The notes under the pieces: model-generated
Told to the model about the DNA's origin: nothing
The model's input: only the letters and a program-made list of their open reading frames with translations
Database searches by the model: none
Made by a program: the position numbers and the translations under genes
Assembly: GCA_964408235.1 (NCBI GenBank)
Contig: CAYOYN010000001.1
Location: 1 to 64,000, forward strand
Origin: SICU01 sp964408235
Lineage (GTDB): Archaea > Nanobdellota > Nanobdellia > Pacearchaeales > GW2011-AR1
DNA: 64,000 nt
Direction of reading: 5' to 3'
Shown here: positions 53,204 to 61,873 of the stretch, piece after piece
How positions within the stretch are numbered: the stretch's first letter is position 1
Layout of the letters: each line of letters starts with the position of its first letter

Positions 53204-53332
53204 TCAAATTTCTTCACTAACTAATCTGGAAAATTGCACAATTGCAATTGTTAAAAGAGAATAAACTACAAATCTAATGGACTGATGTGGTATCAAAGAG
53301 ACCAAATTCTCTAGAACACTTGAAATTTTCAT
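53204..53332 (-). CDS. 42-aa small protein with one hydrophobic helix
   Basis: The ORF starts MKISSVLENLVSL, has a hydrophobic helix (about 19-34, FVVYSLLTIAIVQFS) and ends LVSEEI. A TATA-like CATAAATAAA (about 53348-53357) is close to 25 nt upstream. The rest of 53111-53363 shows no other gene. Coding is possible but unproven. Confidence 0.35.
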   Translation of the reverse strand: MKISSVLENLVSLIPHQSIRFVVYSLLTIAIVQFSRLVSEEI

Positions 53333-53363
53333 ATTAGTTTTTCAGAAGTTTATTTATGCAAAA

Positions 53364-54641
53364 TTACTTTTTAGCTGTAATCTCTAAGCAAACACCAGCT
53401 GCAACTGTGCTACCAGCGTCTCTTACTGCGAATCTAGCCATGTTTGGATTTGTAGCTTGTGTTTCAAGTACAAGGTTTCCAATTGGTTTGATTTTAACTT
53501 TTGCAATATCTCCATTCTTCAAGAAGTCAGGGTTTGAAGCCTTTGTTCCATCAGGAGATTGTTTTTCAATTAATTCTACGAATTGGCATGGTACCTGTGC
53601 TGTGTGTACGTGGAATACTGGTGTGTAACCCTTAGCAATTACTGTTGGGTGTGAAATTATTGCAACTTGAGCTATGAATTCTTGTACGATTGAAGCAGGC
53701 TGAGCAGCGTCACAAACTACATCTCCGCGAGCTATGTCTTTCTTTCCTACTCCTCTAATGTTAATTCCAACGTTATCTCCAGCTTCAGCTTGAGGCATTT
53801 GTTCATGGTGCATTTCAATAGTCTTAACTTCTCCAGGGATTCCTGATCCGCTTCTTCCAGGCAAGATAATTACTTTTTGTCCAAGCTTCATTATTCCTGT
53901 TTCAATCTTTCCAACTGGAACAGTTCCAATACCTGTAATTTCATATACATCTTGTAATGGCATTCTTAATGGTAATTGTGTTGGTTTGTTAGGTTGTTCA
54001 AATAAGTCTAATTGTTCTCTGATTGTAGGTCCCTTGTACCAAGGCATGTGTTCTGACTTTTTAACAACATTATCTCCAAGGTATCCAGCAGCAGGTATGA
54101 ATGACATTGTATCTGTCTTATATCCAGCTTGCTTTAATATAACTGAAACATCAGCTACAACTTTCTTATAAGCATCTTCTGCCCACTTAACAGTGTCCAT
54201 CTTGTTAACAACAACAGCAATTTGTTTAACTCCCATTGTTCTTAATAACCAAGCGTGTTCTTTTGTTTGTGGTTGAACTCCTTCAGCAGCTGCAACTGTC
54301 AAGAAAGCTGCGTCAGACTGTGAAGCACCAGTAATCATGTTCTTAATAAAGTCCTTGTGTCCAGGAGCGTCAATAATTGTAACTTCATACTTGTTTGTAA
54401 TTAATTTTTGATAAGACAAGTCAATTGTAACTCCACGCTCTCTTTCTTCTTTGAATTTGTCCATAACGTATGCGAATTCAAATCCAGCTTTACCATGTTC
54501 TTTAGCAATAGTTTTAAGCTTATCAAGTTCCTGTGGAGGAATAGCTCCAGCATCAAACATCAATCTACCAATTGTAGTACTCTTTCCGTGGTCTACGTGA
54601 CCCACGAAAGCAACGTTTATTGTTGGTTTTGTTTTTGCCAT
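53364..54641 (-). CDS. tuf: translation elongation factor EF-1A
   Basis: Delivers aminoacyl-tRNA to the ribosome. GTPase motifs GHVDHGKS (14-21), DAPGH and NKMD are intact, and the switch region EFAYVMDKFKEERERGVTIDLSY is archaeal/eukaryotic in type. The length of 425 aa is normal. It is separated from fusA by about 3.6 kb of other genes, unlike the compact fusA-tuf order of many archaea. A TATA-like box lies about 36 nt upstream, leaving a short leader with GGTGAT. Confidence 0.97.
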   Translation of the reverse strand: MAKTKPTINVAFVGHVDHGKSTTIGRLMFDAGAIPPQELDKLKTIAKEHGKAGFEFAYVMDKFKEERERGVTIDLSYQKLITNKYEVTIIDAPGHKDFIKNMITGASQSDAAFLTVAAAEGVQPQTKEHAWLLRTMGVKQIAVVVNKMDTVKWAEDAYKKVVADVSVILKQAGYKTDTMSFIPAAGYLGDNVVKKSEHMPWYKGPTIREQLDLFEQPNKPTQLPLRMPLQDVYEITGIGTVPVGKIETGIMKLGQKVIILPGRSGSGIPGEVKTIEMHHEQMPQAEAGDNVGINIRGVGKKDIARGDVVCDAAQPASIVQEFIAQVAIISHPTVIAKGYTPVFHVHTAQVPCQFVELIEKQSPDGTKASNPDFLKNGDIAKVKIKPIGNLVLETQATNPNMARFAVRDAGSTVAAGVCLEITAKK

Positions 54642-54767
54642 GTTAATTTGTAATCACCCTTATTTTTGAGGGTATATAAATATTTCCTTTTTAGAGAATA
54701 ATATTCGTTTAATCGAGGCAAACTAAGATCTCTAAACATATAAATACGACAAAAAATAATCTTATTT

Positions 54768-55535
54768 ATGAATGAAATATTTTTTGCATTAATAATTTCT
54801 CTAGCCATTCAAGTAGTTCTTTTCATCCCAGCATTTATTTTCAAAACAGATAAGCTAACAGATTTTTCTTACAGCCTAACATTCATAATTTTAGCTCTAT
54901 TTTTATTTTTGACTAATAATATTTCGACATCAAAGATAATTTTAGTTTCCATGGTTTTAATTTGGGCTTTCAGACTCGGAATTTTTTTATTCATAAGAAT
55001 CACTAAAATAAAGAGGGATAAGAGATTTGACGGAGTTAGAGAGAGTTTCACAAAATTTGCACAATTTTGGATATTACAAGGAATAGCAGTATGGGTAATA
55101 TTGATCCCGAGCATCTTTTTCTTAACTCAAGAAACAATTTTAACAAAGTTAAGTTATTTTGGAATTTTAATTTGGGCAACTGGTTTCTTAATAGAAACAA
55201 TTTCAGATGCTCAAAAATTCTCATTTATGCAAGGAAATGGTAAAAACAAATCAAAGTGGATTTCTACAGGTTTGTGGAAATATTCTAGGCACCCCAACTA
55301 CTTCGGAGAGATGCTTTGTTGGATAGGAATATATTTATTTGTAGTTTCAGGATTAACCATCTCGCAAGCTTTAATCTCGATAATTGGTCCTCTATTCATA
55401 ATTTCCATACTTTTATTTGGAACCGGAGTTCCAAAATTAGAACAGTCCGCAGACAAAAAATTTGGAAAAATAAAAGAATATCAAGAATATAAAAGGAGAA
55501 CTTCTCTAGTGATACTATGGCCAAGAAAAAGATAA
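54768..55535 (+). CDS. DUF1295 membrane protein (steroid 5-alpha-reductase-like)
   Basis: 255 aa with six or seven membrane helices. The conserved C-terminal core STGLWKYSRHPNYFGEMLCWIG and the final PKLEQSADKKFGKIKEYQEYKRRTS are typical of DUF1295 and related isoprenoid/sterol reductase or methyltransferase-fold proteins. A role in lipid modification is plausible. First of three overlapping membrane-protein genes. Confidence 0.85.
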   Translation: MNEIFFALIISLAIQVVLFIPAFIFKTDKLTDFSYSLTFIILALFLFLTNNISTSKIILVSMVLIWAFRLGIFLFIRITKIKRDKRFDGVRESFTKFAQFWILQGIAVWVILIPSIFFLTQETILTKLSYFGILIWATGFLIETISDAQKFSFMQGNGKNKSKWISTGLWKYSRHPNYFGEMLCWIGIYLFVVSGLTISQALISIIGPLFIISILLFGTGVPKLEQSADKKFGKIKEYQEYKRRTSLVILWPRKR

Positions 55536-55903
55536 TTTCCTTTTTAGCAGTTTTTATTTCAATTGTTGTTTTAGATTTAATATTTATTTCAACCCTAATC
55601 CTTCCGATATATCAAGACAGCGTTTCAAGTACCTTAAAGGCGACTCCAAGCATTACATCTTCTTTACTTGCTTGGCTATTGATAACCTTAGGAATAATTT
55701 ATTTTGTAAATCCAAATTCAAAAAATAAAAAACAATCTTTCAAAAAAGGAGCTCTTTTTGGTTTGATAGTCTACGGAGTTTATAGTCTAACTAACTATGC
55801 AATAATCCAAAATTGGACTATTAAGATGGCCATAATAGATATAATATGGGGAATGATTTTATGTGGAACACTTTCAGTAATAAATAAAGCAATCTCAAAA
55901 TGA
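55517..55903 (+). CDS. DUF2177 membrane protein
   Basis: 128 aa with four membrane helices. YGVYSLTNYAIIQNWTIKMAIIDIIWGMIL matches the DUF2177 core, and the N-terminal helix has LDLIFIS. DUF2177 often neighbours DUF1295, as here, where the genes overlap by 19 bp. The function is unknown; a shared lipid-related role is inferred from linkage. Confidence 0.85.
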   Translation: MAKKKIISFLAVFISIVVLDLIFISTLILPIYQDSVSSTLKATPSITSSLLAWLLITLGIIYFVNPNSKNKKQSFKKGALFGLIVYGVYSLTNYAIIQNWTIKMAIIDIIWGMILCGTLSVINKAISK

Positions 55904-56304
55904 AATTAGAAAAAAAAGATTCAAAATTCAAAGTAACTGCATCTGACAAATTTGTAATGATTCTTGCAATAGTAAGCATAATAGGATTTGCAGGAATAGT
56001 TAGTTACACATTATTTGAGTTTAATATTAATGATTACTTAGAACCTTTATGGATGATAGTTATAGGAATTGGATTTATAATTGAAGTAAAATTTGACACT
56101 CTAAAAAAGGTTAGACTAGAAGGATTAAATCCAACAAACTTCACTCATTTGACTACTTTAATTATCGGAGTTATAGCAATATTTGCAGGAATATTTAGCA
56201 TCCCTGCAATAAGGATAGAAGCAACAGGTTTTCTAGCCGTAAAGGGAATTTTATCTTTAGTGGCTATCGTAGTAATAATTGCTCAAACTTGGTTAGTAAA
56301 ATAA
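55900..56304 (+). CDS. four-helix membrane protein of unknown function
   Basis: 134 aa. Four hydrophobic segments (about 17-36, 46-63, 84-101 and 110-131) with a short basic N-terminus. Its ATG overlaps the DUF2177 stop by 4 nt, completing a DUF1295-DUF2177-unknown operon. No family is recognised. Confidence 0.6.
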   Translation: MKLEKKDSKFKVTASDKFVMILAIVSIIGFAGIVSYTLFEFNINDYLEPLWMIVIGIGFIIEVKFDTLKKVRLEGLNPTNFTHLTTLIIGVIAIFAGIFSIPAIRIEATGFLAVKGILSLVAIVVIIAQTWLVK

Positions 56305-56344
56305 TAACAAAATCTATTTAAACTGGAAAATTCAAAAAAGAATT

Positions 56345-56524
56345 ATGGAAAAAGACCAGGAGATGATTGTAGAGGTTGGAGAATATAGTTTAATTGCAAA
56401 TACGGACAAAAACTTTGAAGTCACACATTTAATACTGAAGGCAGCAAACGGCTCAAAGAGAGTTTGGAAAGTCAAGGAATTAAGTGAAAAAGAAGCTAGC
56501 TTTAATATAGAAAAGTTTGCATAA
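56345..56524 (+). CDS. 59-aa protein of unknown function
   Basis: The ORF starts MEKDQEMIVEVGEYSLIANTD and ends SFNIEKFA. It is a likely small beta-alpha fold with no Cys. A TATA-like ATCTATTTAAACT is about 25-30 nt upstream, consistent with a leaderless mRNA. No homolog is recognised. Confidence 0.5.
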   Translation: MEKDQEMIVEVGEYSLIANTDKNFEVTHLILKAANGSKRVWKVKELSEKEASFNIEKFA

Positions 56525-56534
56525 ATTTATCAAA

Positions 56535-56855
56535 TTATCCGAGATACAGAGTTCTCATATTCTCAACCATAACTTCTAATTTTTTGGAATCGACACCATC
56601 GTAAAATTTGATTTCTACGTTTCCAGGTCCGCCTTTATTTGGGATAGTATTAGAAATTCTAGCTAAGCATTTAGGGGGAAATAACCTTCTTCTTCTGTAT
56701 ACTGATGCAACATCTACGTGGGAAATTTCCCCTATTCCTATATCTTCTCTTGAAGTTTCTATAAAATAATCTCCAGGCGTAGCTTCACCAATTTTTCTAG
56801 CTATTTTTCGAGCGTAATCCTCTACAGGTATAGGAGGGATATTTGAGAAGTGCAT
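56535..56855 (-). CDS. protein of unknown function
   Basis: 106 aa, soluble, alpha/beta. It contains IPVEDYARKIARKIGEATPGDYFIETS and a basic SVYRRRRLFPPKCLARI segment. No family is recognised. It is convergent with the 59-aa gene, 10 bp apart. Confidence 0.5.
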   Translation of the reverse strand: MHFSNIPPIPVEDYARKIARKIGEATPGDYFIETSREDIGIGEISHVDVASVYRRRRLFPPKCLARISNTIPNKGGPGNVEIKFYDGVDSKKLEVMVENMRTLYLG

Positions 56856-56945
56856 CTTGAATAATAAAAAATTTCATATTTAAAGATATATGCAAGATTT
56901 AACAATATTTACAAAAATGGTTTTTGTAATATTTGTTTACTTCAG

Positions 56946-57161
56946 TTAACAATATTTACTGAAACTGTGATGTCCGGAAGAAATTTTATTATTTTCATTT
57001 TTATCAATAATATTTTTTTTAGCAATTTTATTATTTATTTTTGAAACTTCTTCTTTTAAGAAATTTTCAACACGTTTACTCATGCTTATTCCATTCTTTT
57101 TGCAATGCTGTGAAAACTGCTTATACACTTCTTCATCAAGGTTAAATGTCTTTATCACCAT
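56946..57161 (-). CDS. ribbon-helix-helix-like protein
   Basis: 71 aa. Residues 1-37 (VIKTFNLDEEVYKQFSQHCKKNGISMSKRVENFLKEEV) fit an RHH domain with strand IKTFNL and two helices. The C-terminus is Lys/Asn-rich and ends HHSFSKYC. It is more distant from the RHH proteins at 30379 and 46201. No partner toxin is seen. The flanks are unusually AT-rich. Confidence 0.6.
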   Translation of the reverse strand: MVIKTFNLDEEVYKQFSQHCKKNGISMSKRVENFLKEEVSKINNKIAKKNIIDKNENNKISSGHHSFSKYC

Positions 57162-57360
57162 GTTTAATTTTTTGATTGTATTGTGAATGAAGATGAACCA
57201 GTTAAATTAAACAGACAGAAAAATTTATTTTTCTGTATTGTAAATTTCTCTGAAATTTTCACCATCTTTCTTAATAGTTATATAATCTTAAATAAACTTA
57301 ATAAACATTTCTAAAAAAATTAACGCGAACTTTAAAACAAAAATTAAAGATAAAATCAAA

Positions 57361-57386
57361 TAAATAAAGTTATATAACTTTATTTA
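57361..57386. terminator. 26-nt perfect palindrome
   Basis: The right and left halves (13 nt each, TAAATAAAGTTAT and its reverse complement) form a perfect dyad, ending 5 bp before the stop codon of the gene at 57391. In RNA it would be a hairpin with almost no loop; in DNA it could bind a dimeric protein. The surrounding 57162-57390 region (229 bp) also holds a CAGAAAAAT...ATTTTTCTG inverted repeat and no gene. Confidence 0.5.
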
Positions 57387-57390
57387 ATAA

Positions 57391-57750
57391 TTAAGCAAAA
57401 CTAGCCGAATAGAATTTTTCATCATCGTCTTTTTTAGTTTTTGGCCTAATGCTTCTAAGCCCTTCTATAATCCCGCTTGTTAGATAGTTTAAACCGGTAT
57501 ATTTGTAAGATACCCTGGCAACGCAACCTATTCCTCTTCCAAGCTTGTCCATCGTATAAATAGAAGCCCTAATAAGTTTCCCATGTTTTTCTGCCCTTAC
57601 GTGTGGTTGCTGGTGATGCCCAACAATTAATCTTTCAAGTTCAATATCCTCAACAAAGTCATTTTCAGCAATCTGGTCAAGGGCAGCAACAATCTCTTCT
57701 CTTAAATCAGGTCTTAAACTGTGATATGATTTAAATCTCTTTTTAGCCAT
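57391..57750 (-). CDS. protein of unknown function
   Basis: 119 aa from the ATG at 57750 (MAKKRFKSYHSLRPDL). It includes GHHQQPHVRAEKHGKLIRASIYTMDKLGRGIGCVARVSYKYTGL, a beta-rich core, and ends DDDEKFYSASFA. No family is recognised. An ATG five codons upstream is possible. Confidence 0.5.
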   Translation of the reverse strand: MAKKRFKSYHSLRPDLREEIVAALDQIAENDFVEDIELERLIVGHHQQPHVRAEKHGKLIRASIYTMDKLGRGIGCVARVSYKYTGLNYLTSGIIEGLRSIRPKTKKDDDEKFYSASFA

Positions 57751-57801
57751 ATGGTTAAAAATCAAAGAAATAACTAATTAATAAATCTTATTACTTCAAA
57801 G

Positions 57802-58173
57802 TCATCCTTCTATCAATCTTTGACTTCCCGTAATTGCTTCTCTGTTTCCCCAAACATAAGATAGTTTTTTAGGATTTTCTTTTCTTTCTCTAAGAATAGG
57901 AAATCTTACAGCATAAGTGTATTTGAATCCATCTGGAGGGAAACATTTCTCGCAATAAGGTACTGCTTTCGGCCCTATTCCAAAACCATCCTCTCCAGGA
58001 TCAAATGAACCATCTTCATTAAGATAAAATAAATCTAAAAATCCTCTTCTAATTGCCCCTCCACAATTCTTATGAACTATGTGGTCTCCACTTCTTTCGC
58101 ATTGTTCAGAAGTAAATGTCCTTATGGCCTGAGCCAATTCATCCAATGTAACTGCAAAATCATCAAGAGGCAT
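57802..58173 (-). CDS. possible zinc-binding protein of unknown function
   Basis: 123 aa. CGGAIRRGFLDLFYLNEDGS and YCEKCFPP supply a Cys plus a CxxC pair, suggesting a zinc ribbon, with H35 possibly a fourth ligand. The acidic loop DPGEDGFGIGPKAV lies between. No family is recognised. It is the neighbour of fusA on the same strand, 53 bp downstream of the fusA stop. Confidence 0.5.
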   Translation of the reverse strand: MPLDDFAVTLDELAQAIRTFTSEQCERSGDHIVHKNCGGAIRRGFLDLFYLNEDGSFDPGEDGFGIGPKAVPYCEKCFPPDGFKYTYAVRFPILRERKENPKKLSYVWGNREAITGSQRLIEG

Positions 58174-58226
58174 ATAATTTTCAATAATTCAATTATTTAA
58201 CTATTTAGATAATTCAAATAATATAT

Positions 58227-60416
58227 TTACTGGTTAGCAGCTAATCCTTTTCTGTCTCTAATCTTTCTAACTACTTGATCTTGCAACTCACGAGGTAGTT
58301 GTTTGAAGTCCTGAGTGATCAAAGACGATACTCCACGACCTTCAGTAATACTTCTTAAGTCAGAGGCCCAACCAATCATTTCAGCTACAGGGATTCTTGC
58401 TTTGATAAATACGTCAATACCTTTCTGTTCTACATCGATTAGAACTCCTCTCTTAGAAGCAACTAATCCTGTAACAGCTCCCATATAATCAACTGGTGCT
58501 TCAATTAAGTGTGTTTGGATAGGTTCAAGGATTGCAGCTCCACCCTTAGTCATAGCGTCAAACATTCCTAATCTAATAGCAGGATAAATTTGAGCAGGTC
58601 CTCTGTGCATGTGGTCTACGTGAAGTTTAGCATCATGCAATATGAACTTTGTTTTCATTAATGGTTCTTTTGACAAAGGTCCAGCATCAATTACAAGTCT
58701 CCATCCATCAATAATTGACTCAATTACTTCTGAAAGCAATACTAGACCACGTGTTTGGTCTTCGAATACGTTTCCTTTGTAAATATCTCTGTAAGCACGA
58801 GCTTCTTCGTTAGATAAACCTAATTCGGACAACTTCTTCCAGATGTCTTCAGGTTTCTTCTTTAGTCTTCCCTCAGGAATTTCACCTTTTTCAATAGCGT
58901 CATAAACGTTATCCTCTAACGGCATCATTTCTAAGAAGAATATGTTGTGTCCATTTCCAGTTCTACTTTCAACTTCTCCGCTTGTTTTATTTAGAGTTTC
59001 TCTATATACAATAATTGGAGTACCCATTTTTACTTCTAGGCCTTTTTCAGTCTTAATACGTCCTTCAATAATCTCCAAGTGAAGTTCTCCCATACCTGAA
59101 AGTAAGTTCTCTCCAGTTTCTTCATTAATTTCAATCTTAACTGATGGATCTTCTTTTCCTACCTTTCTTAAGACTTCAATTAATTTAGGCAAATCTTGAG
59201 GTTTAGTAACTTCAATTGATTTAGTAATAACTGGTTGGAATATGTGTTTTAATTCTTCAAATGGAGTTTGTTCAGTATTAGTAATAGTTTCCCCAACTTC
59301 TACATTAACTCCAGAAATAGCAAGTACGTTTCCAGCTGGAACCTCATCAAGTTGTTCAGGTTTAACTCCGTTGTAAACTAAAACTTGTTGAACTCTTGAT
59401 TTCTTCTTATTGTTGTTACAATAAATTTCCATTCCTGTTTTCATTGTTCCCGAATAAAGTCTTCCAGCACAAACTTCTTTTCCGCTTCTCGGATCAATAA
59501 CGATTCTTGTAACTACAAAAGCTAACTCTCCATTTCTGTTACAAGTAAGTAAGTCCTGACCCATTTTGCTTTCAGAGTCTCCCCTCCATATTCTACCAAT
59601 TCTATATTTCTGAGCTTCTAGAGGGTTAGGTAAGTGTTTAACAGCCATATCAAGAACTACTTCGTGCAAAGGAGCATTCTTCCATACCCACTCTTTTCTA
59701 GCTTCTTCTTCCATATCATACATCTTAATGATATCCCCAAATGAAATATTTCTCTTCCTCATGAAGGGTACTGAAAGTGCCCAGTTTTCTCTAGCAGATC
59801 CAAATGCAACGCTTCCATCAGCTACGCTAACTCTCCATTTATCAGCTAATTCTGGTTCAGCAATTTGTAAAATTAAATTATTGAAGTCTGCTATTACTTT
59901 TGCAAATCTTTCTTGCATTTCCTGAGGGGTAACTTTTAATTCTTTAATTAATCTGTCAACTTTATTGATGAATAAAACTGGTTTAACTCTTTCTCTTAGA
60001 GCTTGCTTAAGCACAGTTTCTGTTTGAGGCATTATTCCTTCAACAGCACAAATCAAAACAAAAGTTCCGTCAATAGCTCTCATAGCCCTTGTTACGTTTC
60101 CTCCGAAGTCAATGTGTCCAGGAGTATCAATCAAATTAATCAAATATTCTTTTCCTTCATATTCGTGACCCATACTAACATTAGCAGCGTCTACAGTCAT
60201 CAATCTTTCTTGTTCGTCCTTATGTAACCAAGTACTCATTCCTTCTTCTAAGTCTCCAGCGTTCTTGTTAGCCATCATACCAGCAGCAGCAAGTAAGTTA
60301 TCGGTAAATGCAGTTTTTCCGTGGTGGATGTGTGCACTTGTAGCAACATTACGAATATTTGCTTGGTTGCTCGTCAGCCTTTGAATTTTTGCTAAACTTG
60401 TTTCTTTTTCTGCCAT
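58227..60416 (-). CDS. fusA: translation elongation factor EF-2
   Basis: Ribosomal translocase. The G1 motif reads AHIHHGKT (29-36), followed by DTPGH and NKVD. The diphthamide region LHVDHMHRGPAQ is intact, so diphthamide modification is possible. The length of 729 aa is normal for archaea. A GTTTAAAAACC TATA-type box lies in the 140-bp gap after rpsG, so fusA can be transcribed apart from rpsL-rpsG. Confidence 0.97.
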   Translation of the reverse strand: MAEKETSLAKIQRLTSNQANIRNVATSAHIHHGKTAFTDNLLAAAGMMANKNAGDLEEGMSTWLHKDEQERLMTVDAANVSMGHEYEGKEYLINLIDTPGHIDFGGNVTRAMRAIDGTFVLICAVEGIMPQTETVLKQALRERVKPVLFINKVDRLIKELKVTPQEMQERFAKVIADFNNLILQIAEPELADKWRVSVADGSVAFGSARENWALSVPFMRKRNISFGDIIKMYDMEEEARKEWVWKNAPLHEVVLDMAVKHLPNPLEAQKYRIGRIWRGDSESKMGQDLLTCNRNGELAFVVTRIVIDPRSGKEVCAGRLYSGTMKTGMEIYCNNNKKKSRVQQVLVYNGVKPEQLDEVPAGNVLAISGVNVEVGETITNTEQTPFEELKHIFQPVITKSIEVTKPQDLPKLIEVLRKVGKEDPSVKIEINEETGENLLSGMGELHLEIIEGRIKTEKGLEVKMGTPIIVYRETLNKTSGEVESRTGNGHNIFFLEMMPLEDNVYDAIEKGEIPEGRLKKKPEDIWKKLSELGLSNEEARAYRDIYKGNVFEDQTRGLVLLSEVIESIIDGWRLVIDAGPLSKEPLMKTKFILHDAKLHVDHMHRGPAQIYPAIRLGMFDAMTKGGAAILEPIQTHLIEAPVDYMGAVTGLVASKRGVLIDVEQKGIDVFIKARIPVAEMIGWASDLRSITEGRGVSSLITQDFKQLPRELQDQVVRKIRDRKGLAANQ

Positions 60417-60556
60417 GTTAAATTTTAAATTTGATAAATCGTTTTACAAAAAGAGGTTTTTAAACGTTGTTGTTAACAAAGAATTAATATCTTAAACCAT
60501 TAACATAATGTCCTAAGTCAAATATAAGAATAATTTTTAATTTTTCTAAAACTAAA

Positions 60557-61150
60557 TTATCTAGATGAATCTGCTTGCTTTTCAGCTTCTGTCTTCTTTC
60601 CGACAGCATAACTATCCATGCTACCTTCAGAAGCAGCAATTATTTCTTGAGCAAGTACTTCAGCCATTCTTTTCTTTTTACCAAATGACTTTTGGAAAGA
60701 TCCTTGTACCATCCATCTAATCGCTAAATTAACACGTCTAAGTGGCGATACGTCTACAGCTTGAGGATATCTAGCTCCACCATATTCGATTGTTGTAATT
60801 TCATCTCTAGGAGATCCATTTTCAATTGCTTTAACTAAAACCTGGACAGGATTTGTTTTCTTTTTATCTGCAATTATTTTTAATACTTCCATAACTGTCT
60901 GCATGTTTCTACCATATTTTCCAGACGAGTGAGATGCAATTATTTTATGTTTTTTTCCAACGTGTCCCGGTACAGCTAATCTATTTGCAAGTCTTTCAAT
61001 TATGTGTACTTTTGTTTGTGTAAATTTACCAACATTTCTTCCGTGAGATTTTACTAACAATTTTGGTTGAATGTTTATGTAAGGAGCTAAAGCAACATCT
61101 GTAACCTTAACTTCATCCATATCGTATAAATCAAAGATCTTAAAACTCAT
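60557..61150 (-). CDS. rpsG: 30S ribosomal protein uS7
   Basis: Head-organising small-subunit protein. YINIQPKLLVKSHGRNVGKF, PVQVLVKAIENGSPRDE, and DVSPLRRVNLAIRWM match archaeal uS7. The length of 197 aa is normal. Its ATG overlaps the stop of the unknown ORF upstream by 4 nt (ATGA), so translation is coupled. Confidence 0.96.
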   Translation of the reverse strand: MSFKIFDLYDMDEVKVTDVALAPYINIQPKLLVKSHGRNVGKFTQTKVHIIERLANRLAVPGHVGKKHKIIASHSSGKYGRNMQTVMEVLKIIADKKKTNPVQVLVKAIENGSPRDEITTIEYGGARYPQAVDVSPLRRVNLAIRWMVQGSFQKSFGKKKRMAEVLAQEIIAASEGSMDSYAVGKKTEAEKQADSSR

Positions 61151-61416
61151 TGTGTTGCTCCATAAAGTTGAACTCTAAGATCGCTGTGAACTCTCTGTAC
61201 TGCAGTGATTGGAAGTTTAAGTTCATTAAAATAAACTCCTTCTCTAGCGTCATATAGTAAAACTCCCTTTCTTTCAAACTCTCCCCAACCAACAACAGTC
61301 ACTTCTTTTCCACTTAAACTTTTTAATAAATTTCTTTTTCTTTTTCTGCCGTTTGGATTTCTCTCTTCTCTAGAAAGAGACTGCTCTGGTGCATAAGTAT
61401 CGTCAATTCCAACCAT
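61147..61416 (-). CDS. unknown protein inserted between uS12 and uS7 genes
   Basis: 89 aa. A basic N-terminal third (NGRKRKRNLLKSL) precedes a compact beta-rich part (KEVTVVGWGEFERKGVLLYD...VYFNELKLPITAVQRVHSDLRVQLYG) that might be Sm- or SH3-like; this is inference. It shares one base with the rpsL stop and overlaps rpsG by 4 nt, so it is fully embedded in the str operon. The standard archaeal order has no gene here. The basic charge and position suggest a ribosome- or RNA-related role. Confidence 0.65.
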   Translation of the reverse strand: MVGIDDTYAPEQSLSREERNPNGRKRKRNLLKSLSGKEVTVVGWGEFERKGVLLYDAREGVYFNELKLPITAVQRVHSDLRVQLYGATQ

Positions 61417-61838
61417 TATCTTCTTCCCTTCTCTATCTTACCTTTCCACAATAAGTGAAGTGGCTGATCGTTTACTTGAATAACTTTGAATCTGATACCT
61501 CTAATGTTTCCTTTACTTCTTCCCTGTTTTCCACCAATTCTTTCAATCATAACTTCATCGTGTTCATCAACGAATTTTTGAGCTAAGTTTCCAGGGATGA
61601 AAGCTCCTACTGAAATTCCAGATTTTACAAGTTGCACTTTGCAACATTTTCTCATTCCGCTCGATGGCTGAGCAGCTTCTTTTTGAAATTTACTAACTAC
61701 AATTCCTTTAGCCTGACTAGCTCCACCAAGAGGATCTGCTTTAACATTAAGTTTTAGAGTTCTAACCTTGTAAGTACGATCGTTCCATCTGAACTTTTTC
61801 CTGTTTCTCATTAGCTTTTTAGCGTTGAATAAACCCAT
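61416..61838 (-). CDS. rpsL: 30S ribosomal protein uS12
   Basis: Decoding-centre protein, 140 aa. LGGASQAKGIVVSKFQKEAAQPSSGMRKCCKVQLVKSG and the C-terminal GKQGRSKGNIRGIRFKVIQVN are archaeal uS12. The normally near-invariant KQPNSAxRK loop reads AQPSSGMRK here. A TATA-like AGTTTAAAAACC (61862-61873) lies 25-30 nt upstream, so transcription of the rpsL-unknown-rpsG unit starts here instead of at rpoA2. Confidence 0.95.
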   Translation of the reverse strand: MGLFNAKKLMRNRKKFRWNDRTYKVRTLKLNVKADPLGGASQAKGIVVSKFQKEAAQPSSGMRKCCKVQLVKSGISVGAFIPGNLAQKFVDEHDEVMIERIGGKQGRSKGNIRGIRFKVIQVNDQPLHLLWKGKIEKGRR

Positions 61839-61861
61839 GTATATCTGTGGTGTAAAATTGG

Positions 61862-61873
61862 TTTTTAAACTTT
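61862..61873 (-). promoter_or_regulatory. TATA-like box of the rpsL operon
   Basis: AGTTTAAAAACC on the minus strand is about 25-30 nt before the rpsL start and shares GTTTAAAAACC with the box before fusA. The rest of 61839-62030 (192 bp) carries only the divergent promoter of the gene at 62031 and a 29-codon ORF I do not trust. Confidence 0.5.
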
